A stretch of 64,000 nucleotides of DNA from Chrysemys picta bellii (taxonomy: Eukaryota; Chordata; Testudines; Emydidae), in the NCBI RefSeq assembly GCF_011386835.1, contig NC_088796.1:30087011-30151010 (forward strand), read 5' to 3'. The position numbers and the translations under genes are program-made. Of the stretch, positions 22,766-34,905 are shown piece by piece; position 1 is the first letter of the stretch, and every line of letters starts with the position of its first letter. The notes under the pieces are model-generated. The model ran no database searches, had not been told where the DNA came from, and worked only from the letters and a program-made list of their open reading frames with translations.

Positions 22766-23219
22766 CAGTGTGATGGGGCGTCTGCCCCACACTGGCAGAA
22801 AAGGGGTTAAAAGCAGCTCTAGGGAGGCTGCTCAGGAGGCAGCCAATCATAGAAGGGCAGAGCAATGCTGCAGGCAGAGACCCAAGGAGTTAATGGCAGC
22901 TCCTGGCAGGCTGCAGGGATCACAAGGGTGAGGAGGATGCTGGAGCCACTGAAGGAAGGGGCTAGACCGTGGACTGCAGTTTGCCACTGAAGGAAATGGC
23001 TGGACAGTAGACTGCAGGTCCCCCCGGAAGGGGGGGAACATAGAGTTTGGCACAGCTGGAGGGCAGTGTCACTGAAGAGGATGCCGCGGTCCTGGGAATG
23101 ACATGGGTCCAGGAACAGAGGTGACAGCGGGCGAGACACCACCAGAAGAGGGTGCAGCGCTAATTCCCCGGACAGCCAGCAGGAGGTGCTGCAGTGGTGA
23201 GGCATGCCCCATCACACAC
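22766..23219. mobile_element. Repeat with TGTGATGGGGC termini, solo-LTR-like
   Basis: The ends are inverted: GTGTGATGGGGC at 22768 and GCCCCATCACAC ending at 23217. The segment is GC-rich, about 450 bp, and set in AT-rich flanks. TG...CA ends would suit a solo LTR. TAACA at 22761-22765 and 23220-23224 may be a 5-bp target duplication, but it does not abut the TG and CA exactly. Just inside the left end GGGGCGTCTGCCCC forms a small hairpin. There are no coding remnants. Family is uncertain. Confidence 0.5.
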
Positions 23220-23224
23220 TAACA

Positions 23225-25769
23225 AAGTGATTTTGGTTGGGGTCATATTAGGGCCACGAATTCCACACAACTGCAGTTCTAAGGCCCTCTGCCCCTCAGC
23301 CTGCCCTCAGTAAAGTGCCTTTCGTGTATGCAATGGGTACAGAGATCGCCCTGTGTGGCTGATCCTATGTCTCCATTGCTCATGAAACACTGCCATAAGT
23401 CCTGAATAATACAGAGGGCCCCCTTCACCAGGGTGATTTTGGCGCATGTGGATTAGATCAAACTGATCACCTTAAGTTCACTATGGCAGGACACAGCTTG
23501 CATTGTCTATACTGCAAAAGAAAAATGACTACCCTATCTCAATTCTGTAATATAAAGCTGGTTTCACATTCATGTGTTACTCACTAAAGTTTAGAAAGTA
23601 CCTATACAAATATTGAAGCTGATTCTGTACTGAATTTCCAGGGATAGTCCTACCAAAAAGGCATAGCTCAGAGGCAGGGTGGGAGAGTGGCAAACGTATT
23701 TTTATACCACCTAGATTCTGCCTAAACTGGGTGGGAGTCATTGTGGCCCCGATGCACATTGTGGCCCCAGGGGCTGGTCTAATTTATGGCAGCATTACTG
23801 TGACTGCCTATGGGCCGCTTTAAAGCCCAGAACTCCTTGTAATGCAGATCACTGTATACATGCCCCCCTCCTAAAACCAGGCACACCCTATACTTGGGGC
23901 TGGAAAGGAGGCAATGTCAGGCTACTCATGTAAATCCTACATTGTCCTGAACCAGAGGAATTATCCCCAGGCTGGTAGTATCTCCTTTACACCACTGGAA
24001 TAGCATGTAGGAGCCTGAGTGGAGGCCATACTAGTCCCCTTTATTTTTTTTATTGGATTGGAAACTACTAGTGTTATGAACTGTTATCTGGTAATGTAAT
24101 TGTGTAATTCATGTATTACTTCCACAAGGAAATTTCTGTGGAAAATCAACACACTGGAAAAAAAATCAAAAGTTTCACAAAATCCATTTTAGCATTCTTG
24201 CAAATTTGATTGGTTGGACATGAAGTTATAATTTCTGTATTGTGATGTTGGCTGAAAAGGCTGATGATTTTGTTGTACAGGAGCCAACAGTGTTCTGAGT
24301 TCCCATTTTATTTGCAAAAGGGCATGGTATGCTTTTGTGATATGGAACAACTGGATTATAAATTTCCAGATCAGCCAAGATTTCCAAATGCTTCACAACA
24401 GTGTGACTCTCCCCCAGAGAGATTTGTATGGGCACACGCCCATCTTCATGCAATTAACCCATCACACCTTTATAGATAAACAGTGACAAGTTCAACATCA
24501 GTAACTCTGTTCTTATCAGTTTGTGTTTTGAGATCTTATTAGCAAATGGGATTATAAACACAGCAGAATGTTGGGTGTGGTATGTCTTCAGCTGTTCCTT
24601 TCTCACTGAAATGTCTCTATGACTGCACAAAGTCAAACTGAGATGCCTTTAGTTGGAGGCAGACTCCATATAGTTTCATCATCACTAAACCCTTTCCTAC
24701 CTCTTTCTCTCTCTAGGGAAAGATCGTATAAGTGACAGCACCGTCTAGCTGTAGAACAGTTATGGCACAGATAGAAGTGGAAGTTTCCCCACATTGCCAT
24801 ATCAATATCTGAATCGTAACTAGAGGTTGGAGCATAGATCATTCTCCATACCCATTAATTCTTTTGCACACTCCTGGCAATCCTAGCAAAGAAGCAAATC
24901 ATTAATTTCCATTGTGATGTGGACATCTGAGACCACTATCAAACAGCCATCAGACAGTAGCAGCTTTCAGTCACCATTTCCCTGGGTCATACTTGAGCCA
25001 AAGGCCTAGGTTCTATTAAATAGTAGTTCTCAATCTTTAGAATAGGAAATGATACTACAACACAGCTTCTGAGATAGTGGAAACTGCCGGAAAGTGGTAA
25101 AAGTTGCTTTTAAAATGGTAACCACTTTATCATTACCAAATTCCTGAGCCATCCAGTCCTCTATTTTGCCCTCTTCTGATGAACACAAAATTCATAATTC
25201 TGTCTAGCTGGGAGTGTTGGGTGAGTTACCTTACTCAAGAGCAAGCCAGCTTAAGCTGATCAATAGCTGATATTTGAATATCAAGCAGCCAAAAGCTTCA
25301 TCTCTGGAACTTGCCCAGGACTTCAATATAATAGCACATAGCGGTTCCATCGGGCAGCCAGACATGTTCCTATACCCTTATTTCTGAAAAAGAATGTGTT
25401 GGTCCACTTTACAATTTTAGGTTGAATTTTTAGAAGACACTTCAAATGTTGAAGGGAATTTCCATGCCACTTGCTTAGCCATGAACTGGAAGACAAATAA
25501 AGGAGACAAGTTTTCACCCCTTCAAAAACTGTGGATACAACCATTCTGATCGTTGAGCCTAAGCCTCTCCACACTGACACGGTTTTATTTGATGTGCTTT
25601 ATGTTAGCCTTATTGGCAAGTTAAAAAAATGTGCCTACAAAGTGTTCTCAGCTCAGCTACTGTCATTTGGAATTTTCTTTAAATGATGACTTTGAAGAGA
25701 AGCTCAGAAAACACTGCATAAGACAGATGGAAGCAACATTAACACATCTGATAACACTTTGCACTTCAA
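23225..25769. other. Unassigned DNA
   Basis: No gene or well-defined element recognised. Short palindromic or low-copy phrases are present, but none has defined ends. Confidence 0.5.
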
Positions 25770-25995
25770 CAGAGCCTGTCATCTGAACATCCCGAAACAC
25801 TTTACCAACAATAATTAAGCCTGCCCAAATCCCTGTGAGGTAGGTATATCAAATACAAATATACCAATGTTAAAAGAGAGATCACTGAACTACTAAGTGA
25901 CTTGTCAAAAGTCATATAGTAAGTCATTGCCTGAGCTGAGAATAAAACTTAGTAGGCTCATCTGTCAGGCCACTGCTTTAAATCATTAGACTGCC
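25770..25995 (-). repeat. MIR-like SINE, reverse strand
   Basis: CCCTGTGAGGTAGGTATATC, ACTAAGTGACTTGTCAAAAG, TCATATAGTAAGTCATTGCC and a final ATTAGACTGCC follow the order of a reverse MIR-type SINE. A related copy begins at the right edge of the window. Confidence 0.65.
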
Positions 25996-28900
25996 CATCA
26001 CTAGAACTGTAAATAAACTCTCAGCAGTCCTAACACAAATTCCAATGGTGCCTTACTATCTTTGTCAGTATGTTAAACTTACTAGAGAATCTGATGTTGG
26101 AGCAGTTAGACTTACTACTAAGGCAACTAATTACGCTTGATGAGGTTTTGTAGGAAAGGGCTCTCCAGTTGGTTGATTCCCACAGAGACATTAATGACAC
26201 AAATGTTTGAGAGTGGGAAAATCCCTTTTTGTGACAGTCAGGTGAGTATTCAGGCTTTATTTATTTATTATTTATATTCATACTTGACTTTGATGCCTCT
26301 GATGAAAGCATCATGTCTGGTCTAATCTCAGTGTATGCACTATAGTTGATACATTGATGGCTATAATTATGCTCTGTTGTTTGACCTGTTTTAATTTCTT
26401 CAGGCACCCAGAGATGAGAGAGAAACGTGCACACTGTACATTGCAAATACCAAAAATGTTTCCATTTTCAGGCCACTGAATCATAGTTACTAGAGATGCA
26501 CAGCAGCATATGCAACATAAAGAGGTCAGGTAGCATGAGAGAAGACCAGCCATTTAGATGAAAATCAGCAAGCTTCTGGGAGAAGTAAATGCAGAATAGC
26601 AAAAATACCCTACACTGTCCTTACTCACACTGTTGATGCTTTCCATTGAAATCAATGGACCCAATTCTGGATCCCATTTCTGTTTGATGCCATCTACAGA
26701 TGGTGCAAACAGGAGAAAAGCTGGCAAAACTGCCTCATTGGCAATTCCTCTAGAGCTGGAGGAATCCCTGGGTAGCAAAGGGGCAGCACATCAGCATAGC
26801 GAGGTGGTTGCCAATACATCTAGATTCTGGCTGAAGTGCCACCATGCTTTCATTGTTCTTGCCTGCCACATCAGGACCCTGGGGCCACAGGCAGCTGAGA
26901 CAAAGTCAGAGCAGTTCATGGGCTGCTCAAGTTTACACAAAGGAGTGCATTGTGTCCTGTTGGCTTCATTTAATGGAGTTCTATTATCTATCTATCTATC
27001 ACCAAGAGTATGGAAACACTTTTCTATACCCACTATTGCTAGAGGATATGTCTGTACTCTAAAACATTCAGAATTTTAATGGATGTAATTTGTTTATTGC
27101 ACCTCAAGCTGAGAATTTCCTATGGAAGGTCCTGCATTAACACTTGGTATCTGTGAAATTCCTCTCTCTTATCTTCAGAGTTAAAAAGTTTAATTCCTAT
27201 TTCATTATTCTTTCTATTTAAAAAATTAATAAAATGTTGTTCAAAATTTTAATCTCTATTTGTAGACAAAATGGTCATATCAGTATTCAAATATATGGCA
27301 GTCCATTCACCTTTATAATTGACCTGCCTCAACCATACCATAGTATAGGAAAATTATGCAGTCTTTTTAGATTTAATGAGCTTTCTTATGTCAAAGGTTT
27401 AGCACCATGAGTCTTAAAAGGCACAGTGTGCTCTGGAACTCAAAAGAGCTGGGTTCCATTCTTGGCTGTGCTGCTGGCCTGCTCTGTGACTTTCCCATTT
27501 TGTGCCTCTATTTCCCTGGGCCAGAGATTGTCCATTCCTATATGTATGTACAGTGACCAGTACAATGGAGCTCTGATCTTGACAGGGGCCTCTACAGACT
27601 ACAGTAATACAAATAATAATGAGTGATTACTAGGTCTTGATAAATTAAATAGAAATCAATGGGCTGGGTTCTGCGGCACACTGCAGCTTGCTTACACTGT
27701 TCTCATCGTATAAAGGTTGGGGAGGGGGTGTAAAATGGCTCTCCATAAAATTCCGCTCTCTCCATTGTCCTCAACAGGCATAGCTAGGCATCCAGAATGT
27801 TTGAAAACCAGGCAGTCAACTGAGTATAGATTTGTGAACCTACCTTTGGACTCCTATTATTAAAAATATTGGGTTTATTTCCTAGCTTTGACTTCCCAAG
27901 GGAGCCGATTTCTCTTTGATTTAAATGTATGGCAAGTCTTCACCTTTTTTATGTTGCTGTTAGATGCCAATATTTGTAGCCTGTTCTTTTTATATGTTGT
28001 GATGTACATAACTGCTCATACAATATTTGTATGTCATTGTCCCTTGTGGCAGTACCGCAATAGTTCAGGCTGGTACAATAGCCTGGGTTATGAATTTAAA
28101 CAAAGCTCACCTATGTTTAATAGTGAAAGGATTACAATGGCACCATAAGATTACCTTCAGCTGAATAGGGTACAGCAGTAGATAAGTCATGATGATCTTT
28201 ACATACACTTCCTATTGGACAAAAATACTCTTTGCATTCTTGTAGCATGCAACAGAGTCCAGGCACAACTGGAAAAAATGCTGTCTTCATATGGATTAGT
28301 TAATATTCCTGTGATCCCTTTGTGTTGTTTCATCCACCTATTTAGGTGCTTACACGCATGGTCTGGTCCTAATGATGTGTAAGCTACTGCATTCTTTGAT
28401 ACAGACTGTCCTCATATGCACTTTATACATCTGGACGTTCTGTCTCGAGATCTATCATATTAGCAAGGTATTTGTGCCGCTTCCTCATGTTTTTAGGAAG
28501 TCAGCTGGAAAAAACCAGCTTGCAGCACTTGTTGCCATTGCTCATGCTTCTACCCCACTGGTGACCCTGAGGCCTTAGTCCAGAGTAAGATGTTTAGCTT
28601 TTCTCTTCTAGTTTACAGTCAAACATGTAATTATGGAGACAGCTCAGCACCCCAGGGATAATGTTATTTGTCACATGGCACAGTGCAGTTTATTTCTTGT
28701 CCTTAGTCTCTCATTGCTCCCTCGGGCAGCATTAGTTGGGAATGTTGTGAAAGCATCACAGTTTGCTTGTAGTGGAATAGGGTGTCTCATAGCCATTCCC
28801 AGCCACCTAAGGAGTGAATGTAACCAGTGGGCTTTAAAGACCTATCTAGTCATTCTTGGTATGAATGTGATGCAACATCTTGCAGATGGAATGGGAGAAA

Positions 28901-29004
28901 ACTGAGGAGGATCCTCAGAGATCTCTGTAGCTTGTGAAATTTTTCTTCAAGCTTTTATCAATGATAATATGGAGCACTTTGGCCACAGCTAATTATAATT
29001 TGCA
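25996..29004. other. Mostly unassigned DNA
   Basis: Contains a MIR-like remnant at 27424-27530 (GAGCTGGGTTCCATTCTTGG, then GCTCTGTGACTTTCCCATTT) and a short TATC microsatellite near 26985. No coding region is supported. Confidence 0.5.
27424..27530 (+). repeat. MIR-like SINE fragment
   Basis: AGAGCTGGGTTCCATTCTTG, GCTCTGTGACTTTCCCATTT and TGCCTCTATTTCCC match the core and downstream part of MIR in order, with heavy divergence. Confidence 0.55.
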
Positions 29005-30060
29005 TGTGATACTGCCTTGCACAACCTTCTCATAAACAAACTACGGAAATACAACCTAGATGGAACTATTATAAGGTGGCTGCACAACCAGGTTGGAAAA
29101 CCATTCCCAGAGAGAAGTCATCAGTGGTTCACAGACAAGATGGAAGAGCATAACGAGTGGGGTCCCTCTGGGATCAGTTCTGGGTCCGTTTCTCATCAAT
29201 ATCTTCATCAATGATTTAGATAACGGCACAGAATACACTTTTAAAGTTTGCAGATGATAACCAAGAGGGGTTGCAAGTGCTTTGGATGATAGGATTCAAA
29301 TTAAAAATGATCTGGACTAACTGGAGAAATTCTCTGAAGTAAATAGGATGAAATTCAATAAAGACAAGTGCAAAGTTCTCCACTTAGGAAGGAACATCAG
29401 TTGCACACATACAAAATGGGAAATGACTGCCTAGGAATGAGCACTGTGGAAAGGTATCAGGGGGTCATAGTGGATCACAGGCTAAATAGGAGTGATCAGT
29501 GTAACACTGTTGCAAAAAAAAAGCAAACGTTCTGGGATATATTAGCAGGAGTGTTGTAAGCAAGACATGAGAAGTAATTCTTCTACTCTACTCCATGCTG
29601 ATTAGGCCTCAACCGGAGTATTGTGACCAGTTCTGGGTGCCACATTTCAGAAAACATGTGGACAAGCTGGAGAAAATCCAGAGAGGAGCAACAAAATGAT
29701 TAAAGGTCTAGAAAACATGACCTATAAAAGAAGACTGAAAAAATTGGGTTTGTTTAGTCTGGAAAAGAGAAGACAGAGGGGACATAACACTTTTCAAGTA
29801 TAAAAGTTTGTTAGAGGGAAGATGGAGAAAAATTGTTCTCCTTAACCTCTGAGGATAGGACAAGAAACAATGGGCTTATATTGCAGCAAGGTTGGTTTAG
29901 GTTGGATATTAGGAAAAATTTCCTTACTGTCAGGGTATTAGAGCACTGGAATAAATTGCCTAGGGAGGTGGTGGAATCTCCATCATTGGCGATTTTTAAG
30001 AGCAGGTTAGACAAACACCTGTCAGACATCCGAAAAACTTCTATTTTACAAACTTTACAA
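29005..30060 (+). pseudogene. CR1 LINE remnant (reverse transcriptase C-terminal half and 3' region)
   Basis: Reading frames with frameshifts give [20 protein letters not shown], then a [24 protein letters not shown] stretch. They continue through FNKDKCKVLHLGR, EYCDQFWVPHFRKHVDKLEK and WNKLPREVVESPSLAIFKSR. These are the palm end, thumb and C-terminal region of the CR1 reverse transcriptase. Many stops and frameshifts show it is dead. A Harbinger MITE lies just downstream. Confidence 0.85.
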
Positions 30061-30118
30061 AGAAAACATGGAAAAAAAATTCACAACGTGAATAACTTTA
30101 TGGTTTGGAAGTAACTAA

Positions 30119-30402
30119 GGCCTGGTCTACACTAACCCCCCAATTCGAACTAAGGTACGCAACTTCAGCTACTTGAATAACGTAGCTGAAGTTGACTTAC
30201 CTTAGTTCGAACTTACCACAGTCCAGACGCGGCAGGCAGGCTCCCCCGTCGACTCCGCATACTCCTCGCGCCGAGCAGGATTACCAGAGTCGATGGGGAG
30301 CACTTCTGGGTTCGATTTATCGCATCCAGACAAGACGCGACAAATCGTACCCAGAAGTTCGATTGCCTGCTGCCGAACCAGCGCGTAAGTATAGACAAGC
30401 CC
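30119..30402. mobile_element. Harbinger-type MITE, 284 bp
   Basis: TAA flanks both sides (30116-30118 and 30403-30405). Ends are GGCCTGGTCTACACTAAC and, from the right, GGGCTTGTCTATACTTAC. Inside are a hairpin made of CTAAGGTA..CAACTTCAGCTAC and its inverse, and several TTCGA/TCGAA motifs like those near the ends of the full Harbinger element at 3.6-8.4 kb. No coding capacity; likely mobilised in trans by a related transposase. Confidence 0.88.
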
Positions 30403-30515
30403 TAAGATAGAGACCTTGAAATTAAATTTAGCAACATACTGGGTAGAATTTGTTACAAACTTCCCAAGGAAAGGAAGCAACATGTATAGTATTTGTAAAA
30501 AGGAGAAACTGGCAG

Positions 30516-31425
30516 CATTAGGCTGGGACCAAGAGGTTCGGAGGGCAGGAGGGGATCAGGGCTGGGGTAGGGGGTTGGGGCGTGAGGAGGTGGCTCGGGG
30601 TGCAGGTTCAGGGTGGCGTTTACCTCAAGCAGCTCCCAGAAGCAGCGGCATGTGCCCCCTCTGGCTTCTACCTGGAGGCAGCTCTGCTGCACGCTACCCT
30701 GTCTGCAGGTGCCGCCCCTGCAGCTCCCATTGGCCACAGTTCCCGGCCAATGAGAGCTGTGGGGGCGGTGCTTGGGACCAGGGCTGGCTCTGGCTTTTTG
30801 GCCACCCCAAGCAAAAAAAAAAACCTGTGGTGCAGCCGGAGCACGGGTACAGAGGGAACCAGCTGGGGGGGGGGGTAGGGGAGGGAGCAGGTGGGAGAGA
30901 GAGAAAAGGGGGCGGCCAGGGCTACAGCAGGGGTGCTGCCACGCGGCCCCTCCCGCTGCGCCGCCTCCTGCCGGCTGCTGCGAGGGCTCCGCTCTGGTGG
31001 GCGGGGAGGGAAGGAAGAGGACTGCCCTGCAGGACGCTCTGGTTCTCCGTGCTGCCGCCCCCTACAGGATGGCCGGAGCAGAACAAGAACAAGAACAAAA
31101 ACAAAACAAAACAAAACAAAAAAGCGGCCGTGCCGCCCTAGGATTGGGCAGAATGCCGCCTCCAACAATCTGCCTCCCCAAGCACCAGCTTGCTCAGCTG
31201 GTGCCTGGAGCCGGCCCTGCTTGGGGCGGAGGCAGTGTGTGGAGCTGAATCCCCTGGCTGCCCCTACGTGTAGGAGCTACATGGAGCGGCCCCTGACCCA
31301 GCTCTCCAGTTGGAGCGCCGGAGCAGGGCAGGCCTCAGGCCTCACTCACCAGTGGGAGCTCGAGGGCTGGATTAAAACAGTTGGCAGGCTGGATGCGGCC
31401 TGCGGGCCGTAGTTTGCTCACTCCT
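30516..31425. mobile_element. GC-rich non-autonomous hAT-like element, left end lost, interrupted
   Basis: The right end reads GCGGGCCGTAGTTTGCTCAC. Read inward this is GTGAGCAAACTACGGCCCGC, the style of a common turtle hAT-like terminus. The left part (30516-30770) is G-rich filler; a matching left end is not visible. A second hAT element sits inside at 30779-31219. Confidence 0.55.
30779..31219. mobile_element. Non-autonomous hAT element, 441 bp, nested
   Basis: Terminal inverted repeats are CAGGGCTGGCTCTGG and, read from the right, CAGGGCCGGCTCCAGG. The flanking 8-bp duplications are CTTGGGAC (30771-30778) and CTTGGGGC (31220-31227), one mismatch. Next to the right end CACCAGCTTGCTCAGCTGGTG forms a perfect small hairpin. 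A shorter relative is at 48575-48793. Long open frames here are GC-driven and not genes. Confidence 0.88.
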
Positions 31426-33466
31426 ATTCTATGGAATATATAGAGAGAGCATGTTTTTCTACAGGAAACATTTTGGTTGGAGGAGGGTATACTAGGAGCC
31501 AGAAAACCACAGATTCTAACCATTTGGTTTCTACAATGACAACTGTGTGTATTTCTATGCGCTTCACAACCCACATGATTATTGAACATGGCCTCATATT
31601 CCTACCTCAGGTGTGAGGCAAATATTTCCCCATTTTACAAATAAGTTATGGGAAAAGGTGCATAAGGTCATTTCTTTACACTTGATAAGATGAATGTGTT
31701 TGTGTATAAGATAGGTGTTGTGAATTTTATGATGTCCTCAGCTGTTCATTTCCTTGCTTTCATGTGCTTTGTTTTTCAACTAATGTGCTCGGTATGTACC
31801 TTAGTATCAGTTAGAACCTTTAACTCATTTATGAATTTAGTTGGTTTGTAATTATGTCTGAAGTATGACAAAAAAGGGAAACAAGGATATTGCATCTGAG
31901 GAAGGTTTGGAAGCAGGCAAGATGTGACAAAATGGGATAAAGGATTTTGAAAGAAAAGAGAAGGAATGGAATGAAAGAGTAATCAATATCAAGAGGATAT
32001 GCAAAACTGTGTAGAAATACTTTACACCAAATCCTTGATGTGCCACTTGATGTGCACCATCAATGACATTAATGGGAGCTCAGCATTTCTAGGAATATGG
32101 CTCTCTACAAGCTGTGCCAGTGGACAAAGAACCACAAAGAATAATCCAAGGCAAGGAAGAAATATATATGTGGAATCAAACATTAAATGCTGAGGAGAAA
32201 CAGAAAGATTAAACAGTGAAGCTGAGCGTGCAAAAGATAAGAAAAGAAATATGAAATTATGATAAAATGAAAGTTTTCAAGTACAGTGCATGAGGGACAA
32301 GAGGTCAGTGAAGGAAAGAGCAGCGCTTCTGACAGTAAATCACCCATGCTGCTCTTAGAAGAGATGGAAGTTGCTAACATCTATATTAGTTTCTAGTTAT
32401 CCTCTGAGGCAAAGAACTATAAAGCTGCACATTTGAATTCAGCAGAGAGAGTCTGGAAATACTTAAACAGCAGATTTGGCACTACGTTAAATGTGGGGGG
32501 GAAATTACCTGTATTTTGAACAGGATTTCACAAATTCACCAAGAAAGGGAGTTAACTACCTTAGCAAATAGAGATCTGGCTTGGATATTGAATTTTATAA
32601 ATGTCCCTGTCTTCCCTCTGGCCAGACACCAGTCTGTTGTAAATTGACCCAAATCCTGGGCCCCACATGTTTCTAAGCCCCTGGGTCAATATTTCTAGCT
32701 ATGGGTCTCTCAGGCTCACTCCCTGTGTCTGACACCCTTCTTGGTCAGTGGGATCCTGCTATCTTGTCACCTGAGCCCCCCAAATAAATGCCTCAGCCCT
32801 CCTGAGCCCCCCAGTTGCATAGACATATTTCCCCAGAGTCCACTTGGCTGTGGAAACTGCTTACTAGTCAAATCCTTTGTGGACAATGTGTCTGGAGAGG
32901 AAGGAACACAGGTTTAGCAAAAGAAGTTCTTAACCACAGTCAATTTTACTTTGGAAAGCACCAGAGAGTCACAGATCTTTGAAAGACAACAAAATCCAGA
33001 ATGCAACCTGCCCTCAACCTTTGGTTTGAGCTCACTCCTCCTGGGAGTCCTGGGGTTAGTCAGAGTCCTTAGGCTAGGCAGCTGTTCCTGCCATCTCTCT
33101 TCTTATCCTGGTCTTCTTGTATGTGGCAGTAATCTGGCCTCATTACTCAGAGAAGTACACACTTTTAAAATGTCTCTGTTCCTCTTTTGCCCATGTACTT
33201 TAGATGGGGGAATTCCAGGCTCCAATCCTTCTCCCTCCCATTGGCTTCTGTGTCAAAGTCCATGGTGATACCCCTACTAGTAAAAAAAAACCAAACCCAT
33301 TGTTCCAGTAGTGAAGAGTCATTCAGTGCTTATGGCCCTCTCATTGTTAGCCCTCTTTGAGGTGTCCCACGCCCCAGAATGAGCAGGGCAGTGTCTAGAA
33401 TAGACAAAATTAGACTGTTTTTTTCATCAAAATTAGACTGTTTTTTTTCCAAACAACCAGAAAGTC
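31426..33466. other. Unassigned DNA
   Basis: No gene recognised. A 22-bp unit containing AAAATTAGACTGTTTTTTT is repeated in tandem at about 33408-33450, probably slippage. Confidence 0.5.
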
Positions 33467-33469
33467 TTA

Positions 33470-33720
33470 GGCCATGTCTACACTATACAGCCTATGTCAG
33501 CATAGCCCCTAATGTAGATATAGTATATGTCAACAGAAGGAGGAGTTCTGTCAGTACAGAAACACCACCTCCCTGATGACGTTAGCTGTGCTGACAGAAG
33601 CACTCTTCTATAGGCATTGCTGCATCTATGCTGGGAGTTGTCTATGTGGGTGTGATTTTTTTCCCCACACTTCTAGCCAACACAGCTATGCCAGCATAAG
33701 GTTTTAGTGTGGACCAGGCC
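33470..33720. mobile_element. Harbinger-type MITE, 251 bp
   Basis: TTA flanks both sides (33467-33469 and 33721-33723). Ends are GGCCATGTCTACACTA and, from the right, GGCCTGGTCCACACTA. Internal arms share TATGTCAGCATAG and its inverse CTATGCCAGCATA. Non-coding. Confidence 0.88.
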
Positions 33721-34094
33721 TTAGTCCAGTATAGAGGTTATAATACAAAGTGAAGGTTACAATGAATGTTACAATCAAAATGGCATGCACAAAACAAAAT
33801 GGAATTCACAGTTTGACACAACCCTCCCACCCGCCTCCGCGCCCAATCTGACATACTGAAGATAAATGTTATTTGTGACTCTATTAGTTTTAATCTTTTT
33901 CCAGGCTGGATAAGGGGTAGGTACATCTTATTGTGCCAGGACTTGGAAAAGTGAGCAAACTCATTTACTCATTTTGTTTCTTCTATTTAAATGGATAAGT
34001 AGAGCTTCTTGAATAGTAAAAATAATTTTGTCTTTCAAGGATGTTCTGAGTAATGAGTTTCCACAGTGTAACAGGTGGGAATGAAGTGGCAGAC

Positions 34095-34905
34095 ATTTTA
34101 TTACTAGAAATAGTGTCTGAAGCAAATTAGAGGATTGGGCCAAAAGAAACCTAATGAGGTTCAACAAGGACAAATGCAGAGTCCTGCACTTAGAATGGAA
34201 GAATCCCATTCATTGTTACAGACTAGGGACCGAATGGCTAGAAAGCAGTTCTGCAGAAAAGGACCTAGGGGTTACAGTGGATGAGAAGCTGGATATGAGT
34301 CAACAGTGTGCCCTTCTGGCCAAGAAGGCTAATGGCATTTTGGGCTGTATAAGTAGGGGCATTGCCAGCAGATCGAGGGACGTGATCATTCCCCTTTATT
34401 AGACATTGGTGAGGCCTCATCTGGAGTACTGTGTCCAGTTTTGGGCCCCACACTACAAGAAGGATGTGGAAAAATTGGAAAGAGTCCAGCGGAGGGCAAC
34501 AAAAATGATTAGGGGGCTGGATCACATGACTTATGAGGAGAGGTTGAGGGAACTGGGATTGTTTAGTCTGCAGAAGAGAAGAATGAGGGGGGATTTGATA
34601 GCTGCTTTCAACTACCTGAAAGGGGATTCCAAAGAGGATGGATCTAGACTGTTCTCAGTGGTACCAGATGACAGAACAAGGAGTAATGGTCTCAAGTTGC
34701 AGTGGGGGAGGTTTAGGTTAGATATTAGGAAAAACTTTTTTACTAGGAGGGTGGGGAAGCACTGGAATGGATTACCTAGGGAGGTGGTGGAATTTCCTTC
34801 CTAGTGGTTTTTAAGGTCAGGCTTGACAAAGCCCTGGATGGGATGATTTAGTTGGGAATTGGTCCTATTCTGAGCAGCGGGTTGGACTAGATGACTTCCT
34901 GAGGC
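34095..34905 (+). pseudogene. CR1 LINE 3' portion, nearly open frame
   Basis: The frame from 34154 reads [20 protein letters not shown] and runs to a single in-frame TAG after SRDVIIPLY. It then continues without further stops through [40 protein letters not shown] and [20 protein letters not shown]. The 3' untranslated part ends near GTTGGACTAGATGACTTCCT. This is the C-terminal quarter of the CR1 reverse transcriptase protein, 5' truncated as is usual. Only one stop suggests a fairly recent insertion. Confidence 0.9.

Noticed and set aside
22819..23205. A 128-codon minus-strand frame
   Set aside because: Lies within the LTR-like repeat; product is low-complexity and unsupported.
30416..31412. 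Long overlapping open frames on both strands (up to 241 codons)
   Set aside because: They lie in GC-rich non-autonomous hAT sequence, run through its terminal repeats and have low-complexity products; stop codons are rare only because of composition.
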